A stretch of DNA of 6,719 bases. Source: Thermococcus sp. GTDB taxonomy: Archaea > Methanobacteriota_B > Thermococci > Thermococcales > Thermococcaceae. A program made the translations under genes and the position numbers. Shown here piece after piece: positions 1 to 5,807 of the stretch. The stretch spans positions 1 to 6,719 of the forward strand of contig JALVUT010000355.1 of NCBI GenBank assembly GCA_027035445.1, read 5' to 3'. The notes beneath the pieces are model-generated. The model worked only from the letters and a program-made list of their open reading frames with translations. It did not search any database and was not told the origin of the DNA. The first letter of the stretch is position 1, and each line of letters opens with the position of its first letter.

Positions 1-238
1 CCCCAAGTATAGTGTATTTACCCGATGATTCCAGCACTGAGAGAGCCTTTAAGAGTTCGGGCATTTTCGCAGACAGTTCTTCATACTTCTCAAAATTCCC
101 TATAATGGGAAGCCCCTCAGAGGTTGCATAGAGGTATCCCTTAAATCCATACCTCTTCACCAGTATATCCTCAAAGCTTTTTGTCTCTTCTGCAGTTTTG
201 CCCTTTAAAAATTTCTTTATCCTAGTTAGTACCTTCAT
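1..238 (-). CDS. Roadblock/LC7-like domain protein, partial (C-terminus beyond the left edge)
   Basis: The frame is open from ATG at 238 to the window edge, giving 79 residues. After a basic start (MKVLTRIKKFLKGK), the stretch around residues 22-79 has the Roadblock/LC7 layout: a helix (FEDILVKRYG), a strand with a small-residue turn and a glycine-leucine-proline (GYLYATSEGLPIIG), an alpha helix (EELSAKMPELLKAL) and the beginning of another strand (YTIL). Roadblock proteins usually dimerise and regulate small Ras-like GTPases or act as scaffolds. The start is chosen because GAGGTG lies 7 bases upstream and the preceding HTH gene stops only 2 bases before it, so the two genes are almost surely cotranscribed and perhaps translationally coupled. 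The similarity is judged by eye. No catalytic residues are expected in this family. The GTPase partner is not visible. Confidence 0.7.
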   Translation of the reverse strand, partial: MKVLTRIKKFLKGKTAEETKSFEDILVKRYGFKGYLYATSEGLPIIGNFEKYEELSAKMPELLKALSVLESSGKYTILG

Positions 239-240
239 CC

Positions 241-1011
241 TCATACACCTCGTAAAATTTCTTTACACGCTTCCTCAATTTGCTTGATTAAATTTGATGA
301 ACAACAGGGCTCAGACCTAAAAAGTTTTTTGATTCTCTCAGCTTCTTTTATGTACTTCTTTTTCAGAGGTTCAGGGATCCACATATATGGTATCCCCAGA
401 TTTTTCAGATGTCGTGTGAGCCTGTTCTCAGAACACCTCGTTGGGACTAAAGGCGGAACTGAAGATAGGATAACAAAATTAGGCTCGCATACTCTAAGGA
501 CATGGGAATCGAATATGTCTATGACATCCTTCAAGAAGAGAGATCTGACTACATCGCAGTATATAACCCTGCATTTGGAGATATCAAGTATGACAAAGAG
601 TCTCAATAACCCCTTATCTCCCCTTACCAGAGGGATTACACCTATATGAACAGCTGATCCATGGTCTCCAATCAGGGAGTTAACCCCCTTTATGGTTTTC
701 ATCATCTCGCTTTCCTGATGTTCCTTGAGGGTTTTCCATATTTTGTACCTTGAGATGCGGTATCCCTCGGAGTTGAGGGTTTTGCATATCTGGTTGATTG
801 TGCAACCCTCTTTTCTCAGCCGTATTATCTCATTCTTGAGCTCTAGGGGCAACTCAATGCGTTTTCTTCCCGGTTTCTTCAGTTTTGGGTTCTTCAGCAA
901 CTGCTGGATCCTTCTCGGGGACACACCGAACATTTCAGCTATCTCCTTGATTTTAAATCCCTTCTTTCTCAGTTCAAGTATTGCATTTATATCACTATCT
1001 TTCAGTTTCAT
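241..1011 (-). CDS. Helix-turn-helix protein with degenerate transposase/integrase-like domain
   Basis: This 256-aa protein begins with two helix-turn-helix units (about residues 8-38, with IKEIAEMFGVSPRRIQQLL, and 56-97, with CTINQICKTLNSEGYRISRY). They are joined by a basic PGRKR linker, as in the N-terminal DNA-binding parts of IS481/IS630/IS3-type transposases. Residues 120-231 follow the order of an integrase-core (rve, RNase H-like) domain: VHIGVIPLVRG, LFVILDISKCRVI, then a helix, a strand, and GIPYMWIP followed by a basic helix. The first catalytic Asp appears to be Gly124 and the second to be Ser183/Ser184; a Glu near 223-225 may remain. The frame is intact and no terminal inverted repeats were noticed. 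I infer a DNA-binding protein derived from a transposase, probably a regulator of its own operon or the divergent one. Its true role is unknown. The ATG at 1011 has only a weak AAAGG just upstream. Confidence 0.75.
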   Translation of the reverse strand: MKLKDSDINAILELRKKGFKIKEIAEMFGVSPRRIQQLLKNPKLKKPGRKRIELPLELKNEIIRLRKEGCTINQICKTLNSEGYRISRYKIWKTLKEHQESEMMKTIKGVNSLIGDHGSAVHIGVIPLVRGDKGLLRLFVILDISKCRVIYCDVVRSLFLKDVIDIFDSHVLRVCEPNFVILSSVPPLVPTRCSENRLTRHLKNLGIPYMWIPEPLKKKYIKEAERIKKLFRSEPCCSSNLIKQIEEACKEILRGV

Positions 1012-1073
1012 AACCTTTGTTTGGCTATTTGGAGGAAATTAAATCCCGTGTCTAGTTGTCTGGCTTTATGTCC

Positions 1074-1081
1074 CTTAAATA
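1074..1081 (-). promoter_or_regulatory. Putative archaeal TATA box for the leftward HTH/Roadblock operon
   Basis: Read on the minus strand, this is TATTTAAG preceded by CAAAG, a reasonable BRE/TATA pair. It lies about 65 bases before the ATG of the HTH gene, which predicts a leader of roughly 40 bases. A second candidate, ATTTAATTT (1037-1045), is closer to the gene and would give an almost leaderless transcript. The choice between them is open. Confidence 0.4.
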
Positions 1082-1194
1082 CTTTGACGAAATAATATCC
1101 AAATAAGCTGGGGTAAATATTAAATTTCCAAACTATCAGCTAAACTTGTGGTGTGTTTTCATCCCCTGGAGTAGACTACAAAAATTTGGAAAAA

Positions 1195-1201
1195 ATTTAA
1201 A
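1195..1201 (+). promoter_or_regulatory. Putative archaeal TATA box for the rightward three-gene operon
   Basis: ATTTAAA is preceded by GGAAAAA, which fits a purine-rich BRE followed by a TATA element. A start site about 25 bases downstream would fall near 1220-1225, giving a very short leader that begins around the ribosome binding site GGTGAGG (1223-1229). A second AAATTT 11 bases upstream could serve instead, with a longer leader. Confidence 0.45.
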
Positions 1202-1234
1202 GAGACTAACAAAATAGGGGATGGTGAGGGGTCC

Positions 1235-1717
1235 ATGATGGAGGCGAAGGTCGTGGAAAGGATGGATGAGAGGTCTGAGGAAATGGCTACAAAGGTTAAC
1301 AACCTGATACTGTATGGGATTTACAAGGTTCTTGGTGCAGGTGCAAGAGGTCTTGGAAATTCCATAGGTGAGGAACTCCTCCATGCAATGATGGAGGAGT
1401 ATGGATTAAACTTTGAGGGAAGCAACGACCCGCAGGAACTGCTAAACCGCTTTACAGAGGTTATGATAAACACCTTCGGCTTTGCTGAAAAGGGAGAAAT
1501 AAACGTTGATGGGAATAAGGTGACCCTAAAACTTGATAATCCAATGGATCTCCACGCTCTCCAGCTGCTTGAGAAAGAGGGAATGAAGCCCGTGCTCTAT
1601 CCAATGGCAAACGCTATTGCTGTTGCCATCAAAAAGTTTTCGGGGAAGAACGTCCTGATAAAGGGGATACGGGTTGATGAGAAGCACGTTGAAGTTGATA
1701 TGCTTATCTTGGGGTGA
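1235..1717 (+). CDS. Conserved hypothetical protein, possibly V4R/HNOB-like
   Basis: I do not recognise this 160-aa protein with certainty. It is soluble, with no signal peptide or membrane segment. The first 60 residues are helical, with a glycine-rich turn (GAGARGLGNSIGEELL, about 35-50). Residues 86-101 look like a beta hairpin (GEINVDGNKVTLKLDNP), and the C-terminal half (about 117-160) alternates helix and strand, ending in EVDMLIL. This order (an R/G-rich helical start, a hairpin, then a helix and two closing strands) recalls the V4R/heme-NO-binding ligand fold. The metal-binding cysteines and histidines of some members are not obvious, and it has no cysteine at all. It is the first gene of an operon with a Roadblock protein, so I infer a sensor or partner of that module. 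GGTGAGG at 1223-1229 serves ATG 1235; ATG 1238 is equally possible. Confidence 0.7.
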   Translation: MMEAKVVERMDERSEEMATKVNNLILYGIYKVLGAGARGLGNSIGEELLHAMMEEYGLNFEGSNDPQELLNRFTEVMINTFGFAEKGEINVDGNKVTLKLDNPMDLHALQLLEKEGMKPVLYPMANAIAVAIKKFSGKNVLIKGIRVDEKHVEVDMLILG

Positions 1718-1718
1718 T
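1713..1718 (+). promoter_or_regulatory. Ribosome binding site overlapping the upstream stop codon
   Basis: A full GGTGAT sits 6 bases before the Roadblock start at 1725 and contains the TGA stop of the preceding gene. This fixes the start and suggests translational coupling within the operon. Confidence 0.75.
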
Positions 1719-1724
1719 TGAAAA

Positions 1725-2078
1725 ATGTTTGAGAACATAATTGCTGACCTCCTCAGGGTGGATGGTGTTAAAGGGGTGGCCGTTGTCAGCAAAGACGGAC
1801 TCCTGATTGAAGGACAGGCGAGTGACAGGACTATTGACGTGGAGAATGTGGCCGCGATGGTGGCTACTATTCACGGTACATCCCTCAATGTGTCCAACGA
1901 GGTGTTCCACGAAGAGGCTATCGATATGATAACCCTTGAGTCTCCCAAAGGCAAAATAATAACCGTCGAAGCTGGAGAAAACGCCGTACTAGCAGTTCTC
2001 ACTGATCCAAAAGTTAACCTCGGCCTCGTCAGGATATACCTCAAGAGGAATGCCCAGAAGGTTGCCTCAATGCTTTGA
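1725..2078 (+). CDS. Roadblock/LC7 domain protein (MglB-like)
   Basis: This 117-aa protein consists of essentially one Roadblock/LC7 domain. It has an N-terminal helix (ENIIADLLRVDG), a strand and turn (VKGVAVVSKDGLLIEG, 15-30), a long helix after an acidic residue (DVENVAAMVATIHGTSLNV, 38-56), strands with glycine turns (MITLESPKGKIITVEAG; AVLAVLT) and a final helix from residue 98. The length is standard for the family. Archaeal and bacterial members dimerise and act as activators or platforms for Ras-like GTPases such as MglA. It is the middle gene of a three-gene operon, starting 7 bases after the previous stop, with a perfect GGTGAT. No GTPase gene lies in the window, so its partner may be encoded elsewhere, or it may pair with its operon neighbours or with the divergently encoded second Roadblock-like protein. 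The family call is firm; the role is inferred. Confidence 0.9.
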   Translation: MFENIIADLLRVDGVKGVAVVSKDGLLIEGQASDRTIDVENVAAMVATIHGTSLNVSNEVFHEEAIDMITLESPKGKIITVEAGENAVLAVLTDPKVNLGLVRIYLKRNAQKVASML

Positions 2079-2103
2079 TTGTTTTTCCTTCTGAATTTTT
2101 TAT

Positions 2104-2108
2104 GGTGG
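2104..2108 (+). promoter_or_regulatory. Ribosome binding site that decides the start at 2114
   Basis: GGTGG lies 5 bases before ATG 2114. The other possible starts (TTG 2075, ATG 2102, ATG 2132, ATG 2144) have no comparable site at good spacing, so 2114 is preferred. Confidence 0.5.
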
Positions 2109-2113
2109 TTTGT

Positions 2114-2773
2114 ATGCTCTCCGGGAAATACATGGATATCATAATGAATTTTAGTGATCCGCTGGAACTCACAGGAAAAGTTGAGGAAGGCTATCTCAAG
2201 ATGGCATGGAGGAGCCAGTCGGGCATAAAAATCGGGTATGCACTAATCCAAAAAGGTAAAATTGTCGGTTCGATACTGGAAGATGTCTTTGGGGATACTT
2301 CTATAGGAGGGAAGACGGCTTTTTTTGAAATTCTCGAGGCTGTAAAGCAGGATTTAGTAAAGGCCGTCGAGGTTTATGAAGCAGACGTCAACGAAATACT
2401 CAAGGCCAACCCTAAGGCGTGCGTGACCTTTGATGAGGATCGTCCCAGTTCTGGAATTGACCTCAGCTCTTTCCTGTTTCTCCTGAAGACGTATAGGGGT
2501 GGAATAGAGATTCAGAATAGGTCAAAGGCTTGGGCAATATACGTGGAAGACGGACTCGTAAAGGCAGCCAGAGCCATTGAAGGCTCAACTCACCGTGGCG
2601 ATAGTGCTGTTAGGGAAATCTTCCACGAGATGGGCAGTCTCCTTAAGGAGGGGAGCTACGTTACGAAGGAATCACTTGAGTTTTCCCCCGAAGACGCCGT
2701 TCAAAACGGAGAGGTATTCCTAGAGGGCCTCAAACTTCTGAGGGAGAAGCAGAAACTAGAGAACATTAACTAA
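2114..2773 (+). CDS. DUF2226/DUF4388 (PATAN-like) protein with two repeats
   Basis: Starting at ATG 2114, the protein has 219 residues. Two similar units can be seen. The first (about 12-100) runs from PLELTGKVEEGYLKM through GYALIQKGKIVGSILED to a helix (GKTAFFEILEAV) and VKAVEVYEADVNEILKANP. The second (about 114-185) runs from DLSSFLFLLKTYRGGIEI through WAIYVEDGLVKAARAIEG to GDSAVREIFHEMGSLLKEG. Each has the pattern 'effector strand, self-contained dG-x-hvxA turn, then G-x-x-A helix' typical of DUF4388/PATAN and archaeal DUF2226 domains. These are non-catalytic interaction domains, often encoded near Roadblock proteins and small GTPases. The protein ends in a charged helix. It follows the Roadblock gene by 35 bases on the same strand and is the last gene before a convergent region. 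Family assignment is by pattern; the partner is unknown. Confidence 0.7.
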   Translation: MLSGKYMDIIMNFSDPLELTGKVEEGYLKMAWRSQSGIKIGYALIQKGKIVGSILEDVFGDTSIGGKTAFFEILEAVKQDLVKAVEVYEADVNEILKANPKACVTFDEDRPSSGIDLSSFLFLLKTYRGGIEIQNRSKAWAIYVEDGLVKAARAIEGSTHRGDSAVREIFHEMGSLLKEGSYVTKESLEFSPEDAVQNGEVFLEGLKLLREKQKLENIN

Positions 2774-2775
2774 CG

Positions 2776-2794
2776 CTCTTATTTCTCCTTTTGA
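2776..2794 (+). terminator. Weak T-rich terminator candidate for the rightward operon
   Basis: A pyrimidine-rich stretch with T runs (CTTATTTCTCCTTTT) begins 3 bases after the stop of the last gene. Archaeal termination often uses T-rich tracts without a hairpin. The longest run is only four Ts, so the call is weak. Confidence 0.35.
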
Positions 2795-2927
2795 GACGTT
2801 ATGAAGGCAGCCACGAAGGTTCTTCTTAAGTACAGTGGGTTGAAAAGGCCCCTAATCCTTAAGCCTGAAGGAGTTTAAAATGAGGGACAGTTTTATCAGG
2901 ATCATAAAGAAGTGAGGGTGTAATGTT

Positions 2928-3773
2928 TTACTCCTCTACCTCAACCCCGTAGACCTTCTCCGGGTTTTCCACGTGGATTTTGTGGACATCTTCCTCAGTA
3001 AAAATCCCGTTCTGCAGGAAGGCCTTCGTCCTCTTTGGAACGGTTTTCGGGCCGAGAACAGCTCCCGGCCTTCTTTTATCGTCTATGTAGTCCGTCTCCA
3101 TCATGAACCTGTTCCCCTGCTCTATCGCGGCCTTTATGTTCTTCCTGCTGGCTATTATGCTCGGGAAGACGCCGACCTCTTCGGCGACCCTCACCAGCGG
3201 TGGCGAGAAGTGCTTAACCACCCTGTAGGGCTTTATCCCGACTTCCCTCACGTACCTGCCCAGCTCCCTGAATTTAGCTTCGTCGAAGCTTTCCGTGTGG
3301 AGCTGGACGGCGCAGTCGGCTTCCCTGGCCAGGCTCATACCGTACTTCATGAGCTCGATGCTCGCCTCCCAGATCTCCGGAGGAACCTCGTAGTGTGGCC
3401 TCCCTATCTCACCTATGCCTATCGCCTTCCCCTCAAGGCAGAGCTTCTGGGCATATTCAAGGGCCGTCATGACCTCGTTCTTCGCGTATTCGAGGCCCTT
3501 CTCCCTAGCGAGATAGTCAAACTCCGCCGGGTGGACGCCGACGACTGCGTAGGCCTGCACCGGCGTTTCCCTGTTTATCCTCTCAACCAGCTCCATGTGG
3601 AAGTCCATAGCTTTGATGAAGTCCTCCGCTTTGAGGCCCGGGAAGCCGTAGTCGTGGGCCGTCTTGTAGACGACTACTAGGTGCGTTCCGCCGGTGCGCT
3701 GGAACTCCCTCACCGCCTCAAGGAACAGCCCGTGGTATGGGTCGACGTGGAAGTGGTCGTCCCAGATTATCAT
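2928..3773 (-). CDS. TatD-like metal-dependent hydrolase (COG1099-type TIM barrel)
   Basis: This 281-aa protein has the full set of metal-ligand motifs of the TatD/amidohydrolase fold: HFH at 7-9 after the first strand, GVHP at 79-82, Glu122 in GIGEIG, His159 in QLHTES, His188 in KHFS, and Asp228 in METDYIDD. The catalytic set looks complete. Related proteins hydrolyse phosphodiester or amide bonds, and TatD itself is a DNase. The archaeal subfamily with GEIGRPHYE in place of the bacterial GExGLD is annotated only as a predicted hydrolase, so the substrate is unknown. The start at 3773 is supported by GGGGGAG 6 bases upstream and by the DUF257 stop 13 bases upstream; the two genes are likely cotranscribed. 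Nothing ties it to hydrogen metabolism other than position. GC content is higher than in the genes to the left. Confidence 0.9.
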   Translation of the reverse strand: MIIWDDHFHVDPYHGLFLEAVREFQRTGGTHLVVVYKTAHDYGFPGLKAEDFIKAMDFHMELVERINRETPVQAYAVVGVHPAEFDYLAREKGLEYAKNEVMTALEYAQKLCLEGKAIGIGEIGRPHYEVPPEIWEASIELMKYGMSLAREADCAVQLHTESFDEAKFRELGRYVREVGIKPYRVVKHFSPPLVRVAEEVGVFPSIIASRKNIKAAIEQGNRFMMETDYIDDKRRPGAVLGPKTVPKRTKAFLQNGIFTEEDVHKIHVENPEKVYGVEVEE

Positions 3774-3786
3774 GTATCTCTCCCCC

Positions 3787-4452
3787 TTACAGGATATCGT
3801 TCAGGGAGAACGAGAACCGTTCCCCCATGATGTCGACGTCTGGGGCCTTTAGAACCAGGACGTTGATCTTGTCGAGTTCCGGCTCCGCGTCCATGACGGT
3901 CGTTGCTATCCTCTCGAGTTCGGGCACTGGGTTGATGGGAAGCCCCTCCGCTATGTCCAGGTCCATTAGATAGAACGCCTTCCGTTTGGTATTGCCGAGG
4001 AAACCTTGGACCCCAAGGATCATGATGTAGAAATCCCTGAGACTGTTTATGAATGCAAAGATTCTCTCAAGCCCCACGACCACGTTCACCGATCTACCCG
4101 CTTTTGAGAATATCCCCTCAGTGGCACGGCTGTATTTGGGTAAATACACGGACGGTTCTCCCTCGACTTTTACCCTGCCTGCAACCTGCCCGACCTTCTG
4201 AACACCGCCGGTTTTTATCACAACGGCATCATCAAAGGCCCCGTTTATCCCAAACACCTTCAGATGCTCGTTTATTACGTGGAGCATGTCCAGGTTGTCG
4301 TCAACTATGAAAGCATAGTCCCTCTTTTCAGCGTACCTCTTGAGGAGCAGGGACAGCAGGTCCGGTACGTAACTTGAGGATCGGTATTTTATCAGGACTG
4401 CCTCACCAAATTTGATCCTGTCAAATAAGTTGAACATCTCTAACACTGACAT
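3787..4452 (-). CDS. DUF257 family protein (RecA/KaiC-like fold without Walker A, inferred)
   Basis: With ATG 4452 as start this is a 221-aa soluble protein. The core motif IKFGEAVLIKYRSSSYVPDLL, and IVDDNLDMLHVINEHLKVFG after it, are typical of DUF257, a family of unknown function known from Pyrococcus and Thermococcus. The order 'strand, loop, helix, then IVDDNLD' resembles a RecA/KaiC-like core with a Walker-B-like strand, but the P-loop GxxGxGK[ST] is absent, so ATP binding is not expected. This is my inference. A longer frame opening at 4587 would overlap the hydrogenase alpha gene by 28 bases and would begin with residues that do not look like the family. GGTGAT at 4457-4462 fits the shorter form. 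A TATA-like box at 4485-4493 suggests a separate promoter downstream of the hydrogenase genes. Confidence 0.8.
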   Translation of the reverse strand: MSVLEMFNLFDRIKFGEAVLIKYRSSSYVPDLLSLLLKRYAEKRDYAFIVDDNLDMLHVINEHLKVFGINGAFDDAVVIKTGGVQKVGQVAGRVKVEGEPSVYLPKYSRATEGIFSKAGRSVNVVVGLERIFAFINSLRDFYIMILGVQGFLGNTKRKAFYLMDLDIAEGLPINPVPELERIATTVMDAEPELDKINVLVLKAPDVDIMGERFSFSLNDIL

Positions 4453-4456
4453 TAGC

Positions 4457-4462
4457 ATCACC
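4457..4462 (-). promoter_or_regulatory. Ribosome binding site that fixes the DUF257 start
   Basis: On the minus strand this reads GGTGAT, a perfect Thermococcales site, 4 bases before ATG 4452. Starts further upstream in the same frame (as far as 4587) have no such signal, and the next downstream ATG is too far from it. Confidence 0.65.
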
Positions 4463-4484
4463 AAAGCGGGGGTGTATGCTGTGC

Positions 4485-4493
4485 CATAAATAA
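4485..4493 (-). promoter_or_regulatory. Putative TATA box for the DUF257-TatD pair
   Basis: TTATTTATG follows GAAAC on the minus strand, about 37 bases before ATG 4452. A start site about 25 bases downstream would give a leader of 10-12 bases, just enough to carry the GGTGAT site. This position supports both the shorter DUF257 start and a promoter independent of the hydrogenase operon. Confidence 0.45.
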
Positions 4494-4541
4494 GTTTCGT
4501 CACGATCTCATACAGGCTGTTGGAGTGGTCCTCTTCATGCC

Positions 4542-4546
4542 AAAAA
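4542..4546 (-). terminator. Weak T-tract after the hydrogenase alpha gene
   Basis: Downstream of the alpha stop codon the transcript strand reads CCCCCCTTTTTGG, a five-T tract 13 bases past the stop, with no clear hairpin. It could end part of the hydrogenase transcription; readthrough into DUF257 is also plausible. Confidence 0.3.
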
Positions 4547-4559
4547 GGGGGGAGGCACG

Positions 4560-5807
4560 TTAAAGCTTGACAACGTGCACCGAGCATGAGATGCAGGGGT
4601 CGAAAGCCCTAACGGTCTCCTCAAGCCTCTGCACCATCTCCCTTTCATCAGCCTCAGCATAGAGCGCTTTGGCCTCTTCCAGCAGGCTGGTCTCCATCAT
4701 CGCATGGTTCATGGCGGTCGGGGTTATTATGTTTGAGTACTCGACTTTTCCCTCGCGGTCTATCCGATAGTGGTGCACGAGGACCCCTCTAGGTGCTTCC
4801 ACGTACCCGATTCCTTCCCCCCCTTCCCCGACTTCTATGGGGACGTTCTCCCCAGTAATGCCCCGATCCAGCAGGGTTCCGGTTATCTCATGCACCCTTT
4901 CCAGACCGTAAACCAGCTCTATGGCCTGTGCCAGGTTGTTGTAGCTCGTGTACCCGGTTTCAAGTTTTTCCTTTTGCTGTTCAAGGAGTCCCCTGGCCCT
5001 GGGTGTCAGCATGTCTGCCTTGAGGAGAAGCCTCGCCAGCGCCCCGACTAGGAAGGGTTCCCCGCGGTAGAGGCTCTGCTTTGCGAAGCTGTAAACGGGT
5101 GAGTGTTCTTCTATCCTCTCAAAGTACTGGAACCTCCCCTCTTTGGATATCATGGAGTCGCCCATTAGATAGCCATCGGTCGCAGCAAAATGGTTCGCTA
5201 CGCCCCCGTAGGGTTTAACTCCCGCGAAGATTTTTGCTGCCTGCTCCGCGCTCTCAAGGAGGGCCTCACTCTCCCTCTCCACCTCCGTCAGTTCTTGGGC
5301 GTCGGGATACCTGCCAAACCCCCCGGGTTTGATATTTATTCCATGTATCTCCCTGCCCCCGATGAGTTCCCGTATCCTATTGCCGAACGCTTTAAGGGCC
5401 ATCCCCTCCCTGACGAGCTCCCCGTGTTTGGAGGCCATTCTGATGGCATCCGGATAACCGAAGAGATCCGGGGCAACGAGGAGGTACAGGTGGAGGGCAT
5501 GGCTTTCCAGGAGTTCACCTAGGAGTGCCAGTTCTCTGAGCATTGATATCTCCTCAGGGACAATAACGTTCAGGGCTCGCTCTATTCCCAGGACAGACGC
5601 GACACTGTGTGAGGCGTAGCATATCGCGCATATCCTTGCCTCAAGGTCTGGGACATCGTAGTACTGCCTTCCCCGCGTAAGGAGCTCAAAGAAGCGTGGT
5701 CCTTCAACGATTTTGAGTCTCACATCCTTAACCTCTCCGTCCTCGATCACAACCTCCGCGGTTCCGCTTCCCTCAACCCTGGTAAACTCCCTCAGCTCGA
5801 TTATCAT
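4560..5807 (-). CDS. shyA: Cytosolic NiFe hydrogenase (sulfhydrogenase II type), alpha/large subunit
   Basis: This is the 415-aa catalytic subunit, which carries the NiFe(CN)2CO centre and interconverts H2 with protons and electrons; in sulfhydrogenases it is also linked to polysulfide reduction. The nickel ligands are all visible: R58-I-C60-AI-C63 with H67, and C405-IS-C408-SV-H411 in the C-terminal DPCxxCxxH motif. RVEG (10-13), GGRE (150-153), HGINIKPGGFG (155-165) and EAPRG (337-341) are other family landmarks. The last four residues (VVKL) after H411 should be removed by a maturation endopeptidase once nickel is inserted. The start at 5807 overlaps the delta stop as ATGA, with GAGGTG upstream; a longer open frame to 6044 only shadows delta. 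From memory it resembles P. furiosus SH II (shyA) more than SH I. It is the last gene of the operon. Confidence 0.92.
   Translation of the reverse strand: MIIELREFTRVEGSGTAEVVIEDGEVKDVRLKIVEGPRFFELLTRGRQYYDVPDLEARICAICYASHSVASVLGIERALNVIVPEEISMLRELALLGELLESHALHLYLLVAPDLFGYPDAIRMASKHGELVREGMALKAFGNRIRELIGGREIHGINIKPGGFGRYPDAQELTEVERESEALLESAEQAAKIFAGVKPYGGVANHFAATDGYLMGDSMISKEGRFQYFERIEEHSPVYSFAKQSLYRGEPFLVGALARLLLKADMLTPRARGLLEQQKEKLETGYTSYNNLAQAIELVYGLERVHEITGTLLDRGITGENVPIEVGEGGEGIGYVEAPRGVLVHHYRIDREGKVEYSNIITPTAMNHAMMETSLLEEAKALYAEADEREMVQRLEETVRAFDPCISCSVHVVKL

Noticed and set aside
241..1040. A complete insertion sequence around the transposase-like gene.
   Set aside because: I found no terminal inverted repeats or target duplication by eye, the catalytic residues look lost, and the gene is tightly joined to the next one.
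1221..1238. A five-codon ORF (ATG 1221) whose TGA overlaps the start of the 160-aa gene, suggestive of a leader peptide.
   Set aside because: The predicted transcript starts at or after this ATG, and the bases double as the ribosome binding site.
1233..1282. ATGATGG, GGATGAG and CTGA in order, recalling C/D-box guide RNA elements.
   Set aside because: There is no D' box, the boxes deviate from consensus, and the stretch is the coding start of a gene.
2801..2878. A 25-codon ORF from ATG 2801 in the convergent intergenic region.
   Set aside because: It has no good ribosome binding site, is very short, and resembles no family I know. It could be a gene remnant but nothing supports that.
2880..2915. 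An 11-codon ORF from ATG 2880, preceded by GGAG at good spacing.
   Set aside because: It is too short to support as a gene, and the binding-site match could be chance.
2973..3680. A 235-codon plus-strand ORF opposite the TatD-like gene.
   Set aside because: It is the antisense shadow of a gene with complete metal-ligand motifs, and it has no recognisable domain.
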